Positions 22,995-33,748 of a stretch of DNA of 64,000 nt are shown piece by piece. This stretch comes from Lycium barbarum (Eukaryota; Streptophyta; Magnoliopsida; Solanales; Solanaceae). The translations under genes and the position numbers were made by a program. The stretch lies in assembly GCF_019175385.1 (NCBI RefSeq), contig NC_083340.1, positions 17,372,336 through 17,436,335 on the forward strand, written 5' to 3'. The number at the start of each line of letters is the position of its first letter. Positions within the stretch are counted from its first letter, which is position 1. The notes beneath the pieces are model-generated. The model saw only the letters and a program-made list of their open reading frames with translations, made no database searches and was not told where the DNA came from.

Positions 22995-23969
22995 CATTTT
23001 TTTTGCGCGGATTGCCCTTCTTTTGGGGTGATCTTTAAATTATGTCCCTCATATTTGTGGTCTTTAAATTATGTCCCTCATAGTGTTGGTCTTTAATTTT
23101 TATCTTTCGCGTTGCAACCCTGAGCGTTCACGCAGAAATTATGAGGTTCTGGATTCGAACCCCCGCTCGAGCATAAATTTTAAAAAAAAATTGCAAGGCA
23201 AGGTTTGAGTCGCGTATATGCTGGACCCGGCATACACTTATTAAGGAATTACCAAAGTTATGCCGGACCCGGCATACTCAAGCCTTATGGGCAGACTGGG
23301 CATAAGTATGTCGGGTCCGGCATAACTTTGGCAAATCCTTAACAAGTTTATGCCGGGTCCGGCATACTTATGACAAACTTTTAATGGGCAAACTTTTAGT
23401 TAAGCCTTAACTAAAAGTTTTTTCCTAGTTATGCCTTATGGGGCAGACTTTTAGTTAAGGCATAACTAAAAGTATGCCCCATAAGGCGGAACTTTTCATT
23501 AAGGCATAACTAAAAATTTGTCTTATAAGACAAAGTCTATGTCTTTTCCTAGTTATGCCTTATGGGGCATACTTTTAGTTATGCCATAACTAAAAGTATG
23601 CCCCATAAGGCATAACTAGGAAAAGACTTTTAGTTAAGGCTTAACTAAAAGTTTGCTCATTAAAAGTTTGCCCATAAGGCATAAACTTGTGAAGGAATTA
23701 CCAAAGTTATGCCGGACCCGGCATACTTATGCCAAGTCTGCCCATAAGGCATAAGTATGCCGGATCCGGCATAACTTTGGTAATTCTTTAACAAGTGTAT
23801 GCCGGTGGGGGTATAGCGAAATTTAAACTCTGCCTTGCGAATGTTTTTTACAATTTTTGACTGAGTGGGGGGTTCGAACCTGGAACACATGGGTTTTAGC
23901 CAAAGGGCAAAATTTAAAGATTTCAAATATGAGGGGCAAAATTTAAAGACCACCCAAAAAGAATTGCCC
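22995..23969. mobile_element. Mutator-type non-autonomous element with palindrome array, 975 bp
   Basis: Flanked by a perfect 9-bp duplication GTCAACTCA (22986-22994 and 23970-23978). The left end reads CATTTTTTTTGCGCGGATTG, then CCCTTCTTTTGGGG. The right end carries the reverse complement (GGGCAAAATTTAAAGACCAC). Between the arms, words such as ATGCCGGACCCGGCAT and the pair AGTTATGCCTTATGGGGCA / TGCCCCATAAGGCATAACT recur in alternating orientation. No transposase. A second copy is at 27608-28378. Confidence 0.88.
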
Positions 23970-23978
23970 GTCAACTCA

Positions 23979-25100
23979 TGAATTAGAAAAATTTATCCTT
24001 CAACTTCTTTTAAAATCCCCAAGAACAAAATTAAGTAAATTTTAATAATTTTGTGGAGTGAATAAGTTCCATGATCATACTTAGTCCCTTTGAATCAACC
24101 TCGTTGTTTTGTTAATTATCGTTTTCAAAGACCAGATAATCTTGCTGACCATTGGCATCATAAATTGTGCTAGGAACTTATCAAAAATTGTCAGTGTCAC
24201 AAAAAATTAGGTCGATGAGGATTATGCAATAATACCCGTCACTAAATTTTGTGGAATCCCAATATTAATAAATAAACGTATAAATTGTTAGTTGTGATAT
24301 TTTATGATTTCACTTTTTTGTTTTTATAATCATCTAGTATTCAAAATGTACTGACACAATTAATTCAAATTCACATCACATTAAATCTATTTGAGGGGGA
24401 AGCGCTCATTACTAGATATTTATCCCTTCACTCGGCTTGAACCAAACATGTGATTAAACATGGATAAAAAAAATATCTCATCCATCCTATATCGCAGCCC
24501 TTGGTGATTTTTTTCTACTTTATTATAAAATCATAACTAACTTTATTTAGATTTTTGACGTCTTATATTTCCCATTCTTCATCCTCGTTATGTTTCTCCT
24601 CTATTGATATTCCGATTCTTTACAATTTAAGGATAAAATAAAATAAAATAAACTAGGCGGGCACAAGTTTGAGTTCTCGTTATTATAGGACCAAATGCAG
24701 TATAGTGAGCATAGGTAAAAAGCAGAAAGTGCAAAAAGGGAGAGAGGAAAAGTAGAAAGTACTCCAAGCTACTATTTGAAGAAATCCAATAACTAGGCAG
24801 CAACAAAATAAAGAAAAAGCAGTGTCAATAATTAAATGTAAATTAATACTCCAAGTAATGCTTCTAATTATTAGTAAGGCTTGCTTTTGGACAGTGCAAA
24901 CTGCGTGGATCTTTGAATTAAATATCTTATACTCAACTCTTAAGATTATATTCATCATAAGCATAGGATTTGTAGTTGGTTTAATCATTAACGGTGCTTT
25001 ATTTGCAGGTTTTCTAATGCAAATCTAAACATACTTATTGTTTGTTTCAAGTACATGCCGAAACAGAATGAATGCTGAAGGAACTAAAATAAATCAGCTA
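23979..25100. other. Intergenic, nothing supported
   Basis: A hydrophobic 68-codon frame on plus (24822-25028) overlaps a 101-codon frame on minus; neither has a known domain or start context, so neither is called. Confidence 0.4.
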
Positions 25101-25106
25101 ATAAAC

Positions 25107-25474
25107 TCGAGTCCGGAGCCAAAATGGCTTATTTTTGCAGTCATTAGACCAAAATAGGCTGCCTTTTTTTTTTTATACCACAATGGGTATTTCGTTGGTT
25201 ATCCAACGAAATACCCACACAAGACACTGTTCATAGCCGGAATTTTTTGTTGCATTTCGCTACACTTGTAGCGAAATGCAACAATTTTTTTTATTTTTTT
25301 TTTGCATTTCGTGAGTTAATCAACGAAATGCAACAATTTTTTATTTTTTTTTTTGCATTTCGTGAATTAATAAACGAAATGCAACAATTTTTTTTATTTT
25401 TTTTTACATTTCGTGAATTAATCAACGAAATATGTATTTTTTTTTGCATTTCGTGAATAAACAAACTAAATAGG

Positions 25475-25547
<73 letters not shown>

Positions 25548-25873
25548 TATATATTTTGCATTTCGTTGGTATATCTATGAAATAGTAAAAAAAAAATTGT
25601 ATTTCGTTTATTAAAAAACGAAATATGAAAATATTTTTTTTTGTATTTTTGTATTTCGTTTATATAAAAAAATAGGAAAATAATTTTATATATAAAAACG
25701 AAATAGGAATACATATACCAATGAAATAGGATAAATATATATATATTTTGTATTTCATTTATATAAAAACGAAATAGGAAAATAATTAATTTTTTTCGTT
25801 TATATACCAACAAAATATATATTCATATAAAAAAATAATATTTTCCAATTTCGTTTTTATATAAATGAAATAC

Positions 25874-25919
<46 letters not shown>

Positions 25920-26100
25920 CCTATTTCATTGGTATATGTATTCCTATTTCGTTTTTATATATAAAATTATTTTCCTATTTTTTTATATAAACAAAATACA
26001 AAAATACAAAAAAAAATATTTTCATATTTCGTTTTTAGATGAACGAAATAAAAAAAAAATCTTATTTCGTTTTTAATAAACAAAAAAATAAATAGTTGTA
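25107..26100. repeat. AT-rich repeat block built from ATTTCGT / ACGAAAT hairpin words
   Basis: Begins GAGTCCGGAGCCAAAATGGC, the same start as the fragment at 60675. It then alternates ATTTCGTT and AACGAAAT about twenty times, separated by T- or A-rich spacers; at 25250-25430 three near-identical units of about 62 bp are in tandem. Contains (AT)n runs at about 25482-25541 and 25890-25916. No domain is encoded. Class of element unknown. Confidence 0.75.
25614..26037. repeat. Near-perfect palindrome, arms about 165-190 bp
   Basis: The arm 25614-25777 (containing CGAAATAGGAATACATATAC) is the reverse complement of 25845-26037 (GTATATGTATTCCTATTTCG) with few differences apart from the length of the AT run. 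The spacer is about 65 bp. Such a structure can extrude as a cruciform. Confidence 0.85.
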
Positions 26101-26629
26101 AAGTCAAGACATAACTTTATTTTGAATATAAATATAATTCTAAAAAATATAGGGAGAAAAACTAGTTGTAAAGTCGTCAAACTTTAGATGGTCATAACTT
26201 TGTACTCGGACGTCCGTTTTACGCGTTTTTTTTTTTTTGAACTTGCGTATTTTTTCGAGAATTGGCCGAGCCGATTTTTAAAAAAACGCCTTTTATCCCA
26301 TTCAATTTTGATTTTCCCCCAAATTGGCCTGAAATTTTCAATTTTATGTACTTATAAGATGATGATACGCAATAGATTTCAACGTAAAAATCCGGGGGTA
26401 ATGTAGCTGTGAATGTCAATTTCACTTCTGCGGTTTCAATTTTTGAAAATAAAGCTGACTAATTTTCTCGACATATAAAGTTAACTAAAATAACCTTACA
26501 GTCAAACACTAAGTTTTTTCAAACAAAACTTACTTCGGCCACCTTTTCAACACCTAAAATGACGATCTGAACGTCTACGTATCCTTGATGTATTGGGCCT
26601 ACATTACTGTACGCAGAAAAAATATATCA
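26101..26629. other. Unclassified repeat interior
   Basis: Non-coding DNA lying between the palindrome block and the fragment shared with 60740-60959; probably part of the same element, but no second copy exists in this window to prove it. Confidence 0.3.
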
Positions 26630-26825
26630 GGTTCTATAAAAAATATTGACGTTTCGGAGTCTTGACACACGACTAATGATTGGTCAAGGTATGGAGAAAA
26701 ACACTAAGTGTTACAAAAAATAAAGTTGGCCAATTTTTTTTTTTGGTACTGTTTCTATAACACAGTATTTTACTGCGTTATAGAAAAAAAAATTGGTATT
26801 GTTTTACTGCGTTATAGAAAAAAAT
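26630..26825 (-). mobile_element. Fragment of the repeat family also found at 60675-60959
   Basis: On the minus strand it reads CTATAACGCAGTAAAATACT, then TTGGCCAACTTTATTTTTT, ATTAGTCGTGTGTCAAGACTC and TATAGAACCTGATATA, matching 60765-60959 at roughly nine bases in ten. The family carries its own hairpin word, TACTGCGTTATAG / CTATAACGCAGTA. Transposon class not determined. Confidence 0.8.
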
Positions 26826-26851
26826 AATAATAATAATAATAATAAAAAAAT

Positions 26852-26854
<3 letters not shown>

Positions 26855-26928
<74 letters not shown>
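26855..26928. repeat. (AT)n microsatellite
   Basis: About 74 bases of alternating AT following a short (AAT)n run. Confidence 0.95.
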
Positions 26929-26930
<2 letters not shown>

Positions 26931-27211
26931 CAATTTCGTTTTGATATGAACGAAATAAAAAAAAAATCACATTTCGTTTTTTAATAAACGAAATACCAAA
27001 TATATGTATATTTTGAATGTCGTTTTAGCTAATATTAAATTTGGTACAAAAATTATTGTCGTTTCACGAAACCAAGAAGTCATTATTATTATTATTATTT
27101 ATTTATTTAAAATCCAACCATCCAGTAATACAATTTTTTTAAAAGTCTTGTAACAGTTATTACTCACTTCGAGGGGAGATTAAAGATTTAGTCAAAGAAT
27201 CCTTATAATTT

Positions 27212-27375
27212 ACTCCATCCGTCCACTTTTACTTGTCCCCTATACTAAAATTAATCCATTTTTACATGTCCATTTTAGAAAATCAAGAAATAATTTACCA
27301 TTCTATACCTATTTTACTCTTATGGTTAAGTACTAATTATTTCCAATTCATTTCCGAATGAGGGAGATGACTTAT
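27212..27375. mobile_element. Possible Stowaway-like MITE remnant
   Basis: Starts TACTCCATCCGTCCACTTTT, a common MITE end. The right end, near GAATGAGGGAGATG, is only a weak inverted match, so the boundary is uncertain. Confidence 0.4.
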
Positions 27376-27607
27376 ACTAAGGGCGATATAATAAAATTAT
27401 CATTTTATTTATTGTTTTTTAAGGGGTGTTCAAAGTCAAATATGAACAAATAAACATAGACTAAGTTGGTTTGAGTTTAGGACGCTGCTAATTGAGTTAG
27501 CATTTTGGATATGGGACCATCCCAGAATAGCTGAATACTCCATCAGTAGCCAACTGAGGCCCAGTTGTGTTTGTGTTCATGGTGGTCCATATCTAGAATT
27601 GAAGTAT

Positions 27608-28378
27608 GGGGTGCGAATTGCCCTTCTTTTGGGGTGGTCTTTAAATTTTGCCCCTCATATTTGAAATCTTTAAATTTTGTCCTTCCGTTAAATCCCATGG
27701 GTTCCAGGTTCGAACCCCCACACAGTCAAAATTTTAAAAAAAATTCGCAAGACAGAGTTTAAATTTCGATATGCCCCCATCGGCATACACTTATGAAGGA
27801 ATTACCAAAGTTATGCCGGACTCGGCATACTTATGCCTTATGGGCAGACTTGGCATAAGTATGCCGGGTCCGGCATAACTTTGGTAATTCCTTCACAAGT
27901 TTATGCCGGTGGGGCCATACTTTTAATGGGCAAACTTTTATAGTATGCCACATAAGACGGAATTTTTTCTTAAGGCATAACTAAAAGTTTGCCTTATAAG
28001 GCAAAGTCTATACCTTAAGAAAAAGTTCTGCCTTATGGGGCATACTTTTAGTTATGCCTTAATTAAAAGTCTGCCCCATAAGGCATAGTTCCTTAAGGAA
28101 AAGTTTTGCCCCATAAGGCATAACTAAACTATGCCTTGAGGAAAAGTTATGCCCCCTCCGGCATAACTTTAGTTTTTCCTTAAGGACTTTATGCCGGATC
28201 CGGCATACACTCCCCCTAGCCTTGCCTTGCGAAATTATTTTTTTATTTTATGCCTGAGCGGGGGTTCGAACCCAGAACCTCAGGTATCCAAGCGAAGGGC
28301 AAAATTTAAAGACCACAAATATGAGGGGCAAAATTTAAAGACCACCCCCAAAAGAAGGGCAATCCGTGCAAAAAAATG
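27608..28378. mobile_element. Mutator-type non-autonomous element with palindrome array, 771 bp
   Basis: Second copy of the 22995-23969 family. Perfect 9-bp duplication TTGAAGTAT at 27599-27607 and 28379-28387. Left end GGGGTGCGAATTGCCCTTC; right end, reversed, CATTTTTTTGCACGGATTG. The interior has the ATGCCGG..CCGGCAT and CCTTATGGGGCA palindromic words in a different number and order from the first copy. No coding capacity. Confidence 0.9.
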
Positions 28379-28527
28379 TTGAAGTATTTCGACTTCAATT
28401 TGAGCTGGCCCAAAACTAACTTTTGAGCCAGCAATTGAGTGGCTTCTGGTCCATTTAAATATCTCATTTACGGAATAATGCAGAAAATTTAGTAAAATTT
28501 CATGGGCTTTAAATGTAGTAAAATTTC

Positions 28528-29446
28528 GGGAAAAGAGACATATATGGCCGGTTGGCCATAAATAATCCCACCCTCTAGCCCAATTTTCCCCAAACCCAAA
28601 ATGTAACAATTAAACTAATGGCAACTAATCCCATCCATTAGCCAAAACTTAAATAAGACAATTTTCAAATAAAAACCCAAACACAAAAATGTTTGAGGTG
28701 ATTTTTATATATAATATGTGTCATTTGTGTATAAAGTATGTATCAGTACCTATCTGTAATATATAGAAACTGTATAAAATATGAATCACTAAGGTATGTA
28801 TCATTTTTGTATATAATATGTATCATTTGTGTATATAATGTGTATCAGCACAGTGCAACTGCCCTGTAAAGAATCAAAAATGTATCATTTTTGTATATAA
28901 TATGTATCATTTTTGTATAGAAAGTGTATATATAATTTCAACATATGTATATAAACTGTATCAGTCTTGTATACAAAGTTTACCATATGTATAAAAAATG
29001 TATTATAGAAACCGTATCATTGTGGTATATAATATGTATCACTATTGTATATGTTAAAAATAAATATCATATCATTATTGTATAACATGTGTATAATAAA
29101 TGTATAATTGACGTATAATTTATGTATAATAAAAGTATGATTAATTCTAGCATATGTATATAACATGTATAATTATTGTATATAAAGTGTATATATAATT
29201 CCAACATATGTATATATGTTGTAGCAGCCCTTTAGTGGCGATGTTTTACTGGCGACTTAGTCGTCACAAAAAGTCTTTTTTTTTAAGCGCCTAGGTTGTT
29301 GGGCCGGCCAACCTTGACACTATTTTGGGCCGACCGGCGATATTTTGGCATTAATTTGGGGCGAACTGACACCTAGTGGGATTAAACTCAAATAGTGGTT
29401 AAATGTGGATTAGTTTGGCTGAGTGGACTCACAGTGTTCTTTTCCC
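28528..29446. mobile_element. Probable Mutator-type element with GTATCA minisatellite, 919 bp
   Basis: Ends GGGAAAAGA and TCTTTTCCC are inverted, flanked by TAAAATTTC at 28519-28527 and 29447-29455. A further copy of TAAAATTTCATGGGCT sits just left of the element, so the flanks have a small local duplication of their own and the target call is a little less secure. Interior is dominated by degenerate TGTATCATTT / TGTATATAATATG units. Confidence 0.7.
28700..29225. repeat. Degenerate minisatellite, GTATCATTTTTGTATATAAT-like units
   Basis: The words TGTATCATT, TTGTATATAA and ATATGTATCA recur more than fifteen times with irregular spacing within the element at 28528-29446. Confidence 0.8.
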
Positions 29447-29499
29447 TAAAATTTCATGGGCTGGGCCATCTTTTGCTTTGTTATTTACTCCATATATAT

Positions 29500-30460
29500 C
29501 CATTTTTTAAAAGTGTTTAATTTCTACAGCTGATTGTGATTCCAAGGTCATGAAGCTGAGTTGCAAACTTAGCGTAAAAGGCGTAAAATTGTAATTCAAT
29601 GAAAACCTATAGCCAAATACACAAGCAAATTACAGCTTAATTCACTCCTTCCATACCTGGGCCGTCTCAAACGCACTTCTCCAGCTTAATTCACTCCTTC
29701 CATACGAAACAAGATAAGATATTCTCCCTATCTTTCCACTAATTAAGGAATTATATCATGTATGTCTTTTATTATACCATGTATGTCTTTTAGTATACCG
29801 TGAATATCTTTATTATACTATATATATGATTAGATATACACACATAAAATGTTGGACGATTTTAGTTCTCTCCAAAATATACCATTAAAATTATTATATC
29901 ATGTATGTCTTTATTATACCAGGTATGTCTTTATTATACCAGGTATATCCTTATTATACTGTATATGTGATTATATATACTGTATATATTATTGTTTATA
30001 TGTATGTTAAACTAAGTATATAAATTGTATATATACGTTATATAGGTAAATAAAAAAGTGCATGAGAAAAGGAAAGTAAAAAAATAATGGAGTGGTTGTA
30101 TCAGCAATGAAAGATAAAAAGTTGACCAAAAGAATAGGAATATTTCGTGTAGTTGATTCTTGTCCAGCTGAAATTTAGGGATCGTTATTTAGAAGCTGCT
30201 AGATGTGTAAATATATAATTGACATGAAATGATAACTAACTAATGCTGCTACTATTGTGCAATTATTTTTAAAATACTGCCTAGTTATGTTTTCTTCCCT
30301 CGTTATTTACTCCATATATATCCATTTTTTAAAAGTGTAATTTCTACAGCTGATTGTGATTCCAAGGTCATGAAGCTGAGTTGCAAACTTAGCGTAAAAG
30401 GCATAAAGTTGTTATTCAATGAAAAGCTATAGCCAAATACACAAGCAAATTACAGGATAT
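29500..30460. repeat. Direct repeat pair of about 150 bp, 0.8 kb apart
   Basis: 29486-29634 and 30302-30457 share CTCCATATATATCCATTTTTT, CTGATTGTGATTCCAAGGTCA, GAGTTGCAAACTTAGCGTAA and AGCCAAATACACAAGCAAATT with very few changes. Between them are a 24-bp tandem duplication (CAGCTTAATTCACTCCTTCC, near 29634 and 29683) and an ATTATACCATGTATGTCTTT minisatellite at about 29745-29990. Confidence 0.85.
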
Positions 30461-30879
30461 AGAACATAAATACTCATCCTGAAGAGGTTGTACGTCGACT
30501 TTCATGAGAAAAAAACATTTTAGTAACCACTAAAGGAGCATGCAACAAATTTCCAACTGCTAAAAGCAATAAACGTTGGAGGAAATAGTTCAAAGCTTAT
30601 TACTTTTGGGAGGTGTCAACACAAACTAATAACTTCAAACATATATATTTTTGAAGTTGAGCATACCAATTCAAACATATTTATTGTTAAAAATTTGAAT
30701 TCATGCCAACTTCACATGTACACATCTGAACTTGGCTTTGACGGATTGTATGTCCATATTGTTGTGGATACGTAGACATAGAACAAATGAGAACTAGTTC
30801 TACAGTCCAAATTGAACTAGTAGTTTGTAAATATTACACTTGGTTGATCTAAAGTTTTCCTTTCAGCCAAAAGAAGATA

Positions 30880-32215
30880 TTTAACGAAATACATGTAACC
30901 TTTAATTAATTAAAATGTGTTTTTTCTTGGTCCTTTTAGATAGGAAATATGTTGCATTTGAACTATTTTTAGAACTACATTTTTGTCTAATGAGTAACAA
31001 TATCAGCTTAACATACATGTAGTATTAAATTGGAGAACAATTGATAATTATGATAAATTAATGAATATTCATAAATATAAAGATCGAAAGTGCAAGTTTC
31101 AATTAATTGAAAGTTAAATATGCATAGTTAGTCAGATATCACAAGAAATAAAATTAAAATCACCAATAATTGGGGACCAAAATATTATTAAATATATTCA
31201 GTGAATAATTTTTAAGCTGTGTTATGTGAAATCTCTACTTATTATGTGGGAAAAAAGAAAATATTTCTAGTAGTGGAAATCTACCTGTTCTCATTAAATA
31301 AGGGAAAAGGAAGAAAAACAGAGCCTTTAAAGATATGAGCATTGAACTATTTTATTTGTGGCAAAATATCTAAAAGATGGAAAAACATAAAAAATGAGAA
31401 AGTCTCACCATCTAGATAAGCATGCATCAGGTTAGGTTATTAGATTGTCCTTGTGAGACCCATGCCTTCGAAAAGTGCATTGGAAATGTACACGCTAAGA
31501 ATAGTCAAGATTGCTCTATTTGGTGACTTTGTTCTTTCTCTTTTCATTATTTTGGTTTACCATCAATATTTGATATTATTAATTTTGGGATTCGATTAAT
31601 TAAGACTCGAGAAGTTTTAGTTTGAGAGTAAAACATCTTTTATTAAAGATAATTATATCATTTTAAAGGCTAAACTCGAGACTTACTATTAAAAATAAAT
31701 AAATACTTATCATTTTATTATGATCTTTATTGGTTTTATTGCTTCCTCACTTCATAAGTGAGGTTCATAATATTAAGCACCCCCGTACAAAATATAACAC
31801 CAAAATTCAATTACGTAATGTGTTATTTATCCCCCTCTAGAATATACTTTACCATTAAAAGTGAGTTGATTTATTTTATGTTTAAATTACTTTTTTTTTT
31901 AATCTGGCTATTAAAAGTAACCTTTTGACTTGATAAAATTTCTGGATCATAGGATTCCCTCTTGTAGATTCGATTTTTGAACTGTTGAGAGTATTTATAA
32001 ATTGTTTGGAAATTTACTATACTAATCAACTTTCCTAATTTAAATCAAATTAGATAAACAAATTTACTTTACTAATCAACGTTTTCTAATTTAAATCAAA
32101 TCAGTTAAAAAAATTTACTTTACTAATCAACATTTCCTAATTTAAATCAAATCAGGTAAACAAATTAACTATGCTAATCGACATTTCCTAAATTTTATCA
32201 AATTAGGTAAAGTTT
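30880..32215. repeat. Duplicated block, copy A
   Basis: Shares a long colinear series of phrases with 35820-37610: AAAGTGCAAGTTTCA, GTTAAATATG, GAGCATTGA, TGTGGCAAAATAT, TTAGATTGTCCTTG-like, GTGTTATTTA, CCCTCTAGAATA and repeated CTAATTTAAATCAAAT. No gene is recognisable in it. It contains the empty site for the element at 36935. Confidence 0.85.
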
Positions 32216-33385
32216 CTTTTCCTATGTGTGTAATTTTGAGTTTATCACTGTTTCCTACCATTACAGAGTAATGGGATTTTTAAGAATACACATAGTTTGT
32301 ACCATATGATTGGTAGATCCTGAGTCCATATATAAATTATTATCAGAGTGATCATTGAAACTCATTGCTGCAAGTGCTTGTTGACTTCTTGTTGCGCTTG
32401 ATAGGAATAATCCTGCATATAAAAACAAGAGAGCGCAGTATGGTTATTTCTTCCACAAATCTGACAAGCATTTGTTTTTTAATTGTTTCTTGTCTGATTA
32501 GCTTCACCTCTATCTTGAGGAGCACTGAACTACCGCTGATTGTTGTTAAATCATTTATTCCCTCTTCCTTGTAGGTTTCCCCTACCTTTATAGTAATTTT
32601 CTCGACCTCTACCTTGTGATTTTTATGCCATAAATGCCATCATCGACTCAATATGAGGCTGCTGAACGTTGTTTGCATCTTCCCTCATTTTGAATCCTCT
32701 TAAGGCAGTCACAAATTGATCGAAGGTAGGGTATGGTGGCTTCCCTAACATCACAGTGCAAAGTGTCTTGTATTTGGTTCCAAGGCCTCTAGAAAAGTTA
32801 ATTACTTTGCTATCTTCATCCAATGATTTGTGTATGGCCATAAGACTATCACAAATCCCTTTAAACTCCTTGATGTATTCATCTATGGATTTTGTTCCAA
32901 GATTCATAGTTTGAAGTTGTTTCTTGAACTGAAATTTCTTGTCTTTACTAGCCTGTAGGTAGGTATCCTCAAGCCACAGCCATATTTGTTTTGCAGTTGA
33001 GCACCCTATAATGAGCAACATCGACTCTTCTGTCACTGTACCGGATAGCCAACTTTAACTAGAACATCACAATCTTCCCAGTCTATGAACTTAGGGTTAG
33101 GGATTGGTTCTCGTTTTGCGTTTTCGATAGCCTCATATGGCGCTTCGCCCTTGATGATGGACGCAAGTTTCAAGGTTTGCATGAATTGAATGATTTGTGT
33201 CCTCCAAACAAGATAATTTGATAGTTTTAGTTTAATTGGGCATATGGTAATTAGTTGATGGAGCGAGGAGGATGAAAGACTTAAACTAGTGCTCGATGAT
33301 GCGGCCATAACTGGGTTTTCACGAGGAAGAGGCTTCAGTATGTATTTTCTAGTTAGTTGATACCTAGGCTCTGATACCATTAAGA
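32215..33385 (-). pseudogene. Ty1/copia retrotransposon remnant: gag, zinc knuckle, start of protease
   Basis: On the minus strand a primer-binding site TGGTATCAGAGCC (complementary to initiator tRNA-Met) lies at about 33368-33380. It is followed by a gag start (PIKLKLSNYLVWRTQI, 33380-33033), then the UBN2/gag core (WLWLEDTYLQASKDKKFQF, LQTMNLGTKSIDEYI, 33036-32623). Next come an Arg/Gly-rich stretch with stops, a knuckle CQICGRNNHTALSC and the protease motif DSGSTNHM near 32300-32330. After one frameshift it ends in KITHIG near 32220. Integrase, reverse transcriptase and RNase H are absent. It is a 3'-truncated, dead copy lying in copy A of the duplicated block. Confidence 0.85.
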
Positions 33386-33706
33386 ATGAAACAGAGATAA
33401 GAAGTTGTGGATTATGTTTTGTTATTCCTTTCTTTGTACATGGACAATGTTATATACACATCCATAGCCCCTAAAGTCCTAATAATTCCTGGCTTAGTCT
33501 TTTACTTTAGATGATTCTATACAATCACTGATATATCACTTAGAATACGTGTATCAGTTAGAATATGTGTAGGACTCTCTTATACATGTGGCGGCTAGGT
33601 TACATTAGGTTGGAGATAATCATTTAGTAGCCAACCCTTATCACTAATATGATAACTTGCATCTCTATCATTTTCTTGTAAAAATAAATTACATGTGGCG
33701 GCTAGG
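33386..33706 (-). mobile_element. Possible 5' LTR of the copia remnant
   Basis: The DNA on the 5' side of the primer-binding site begins, on plus, TGAAACAGAG, so on minus it ends in ...TTCA as LTRs do. The outer end cannot be set because no second LTR is present. Confidence 0.4.
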
Positions 33707-33748
33707 TGACACTTATTGTGGGACGGAGGGAAAAGTAATTTATTTTTA

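Noticed and set aside
22995..23969. Repeats with spacers that could suggest a CRISPR array
   Set aside because: The repeats alternate in orientation, vary in spacing and lie in a eukaryotic transposon with 9-bp target duplication.
24822..25028. 68-codon hydrophobic open frame on plus
   Set aside because: No domain, start context or codon evidence; low-complexity AT-rich DNA readily gives hydrophobic frames.
25247..25456. Open frame with repeated FRELINEMQQFF-like peptide
   Set aside because: The peptide repeat is only the translation of the tandem ATTTCGT hairpin units; not a gene.
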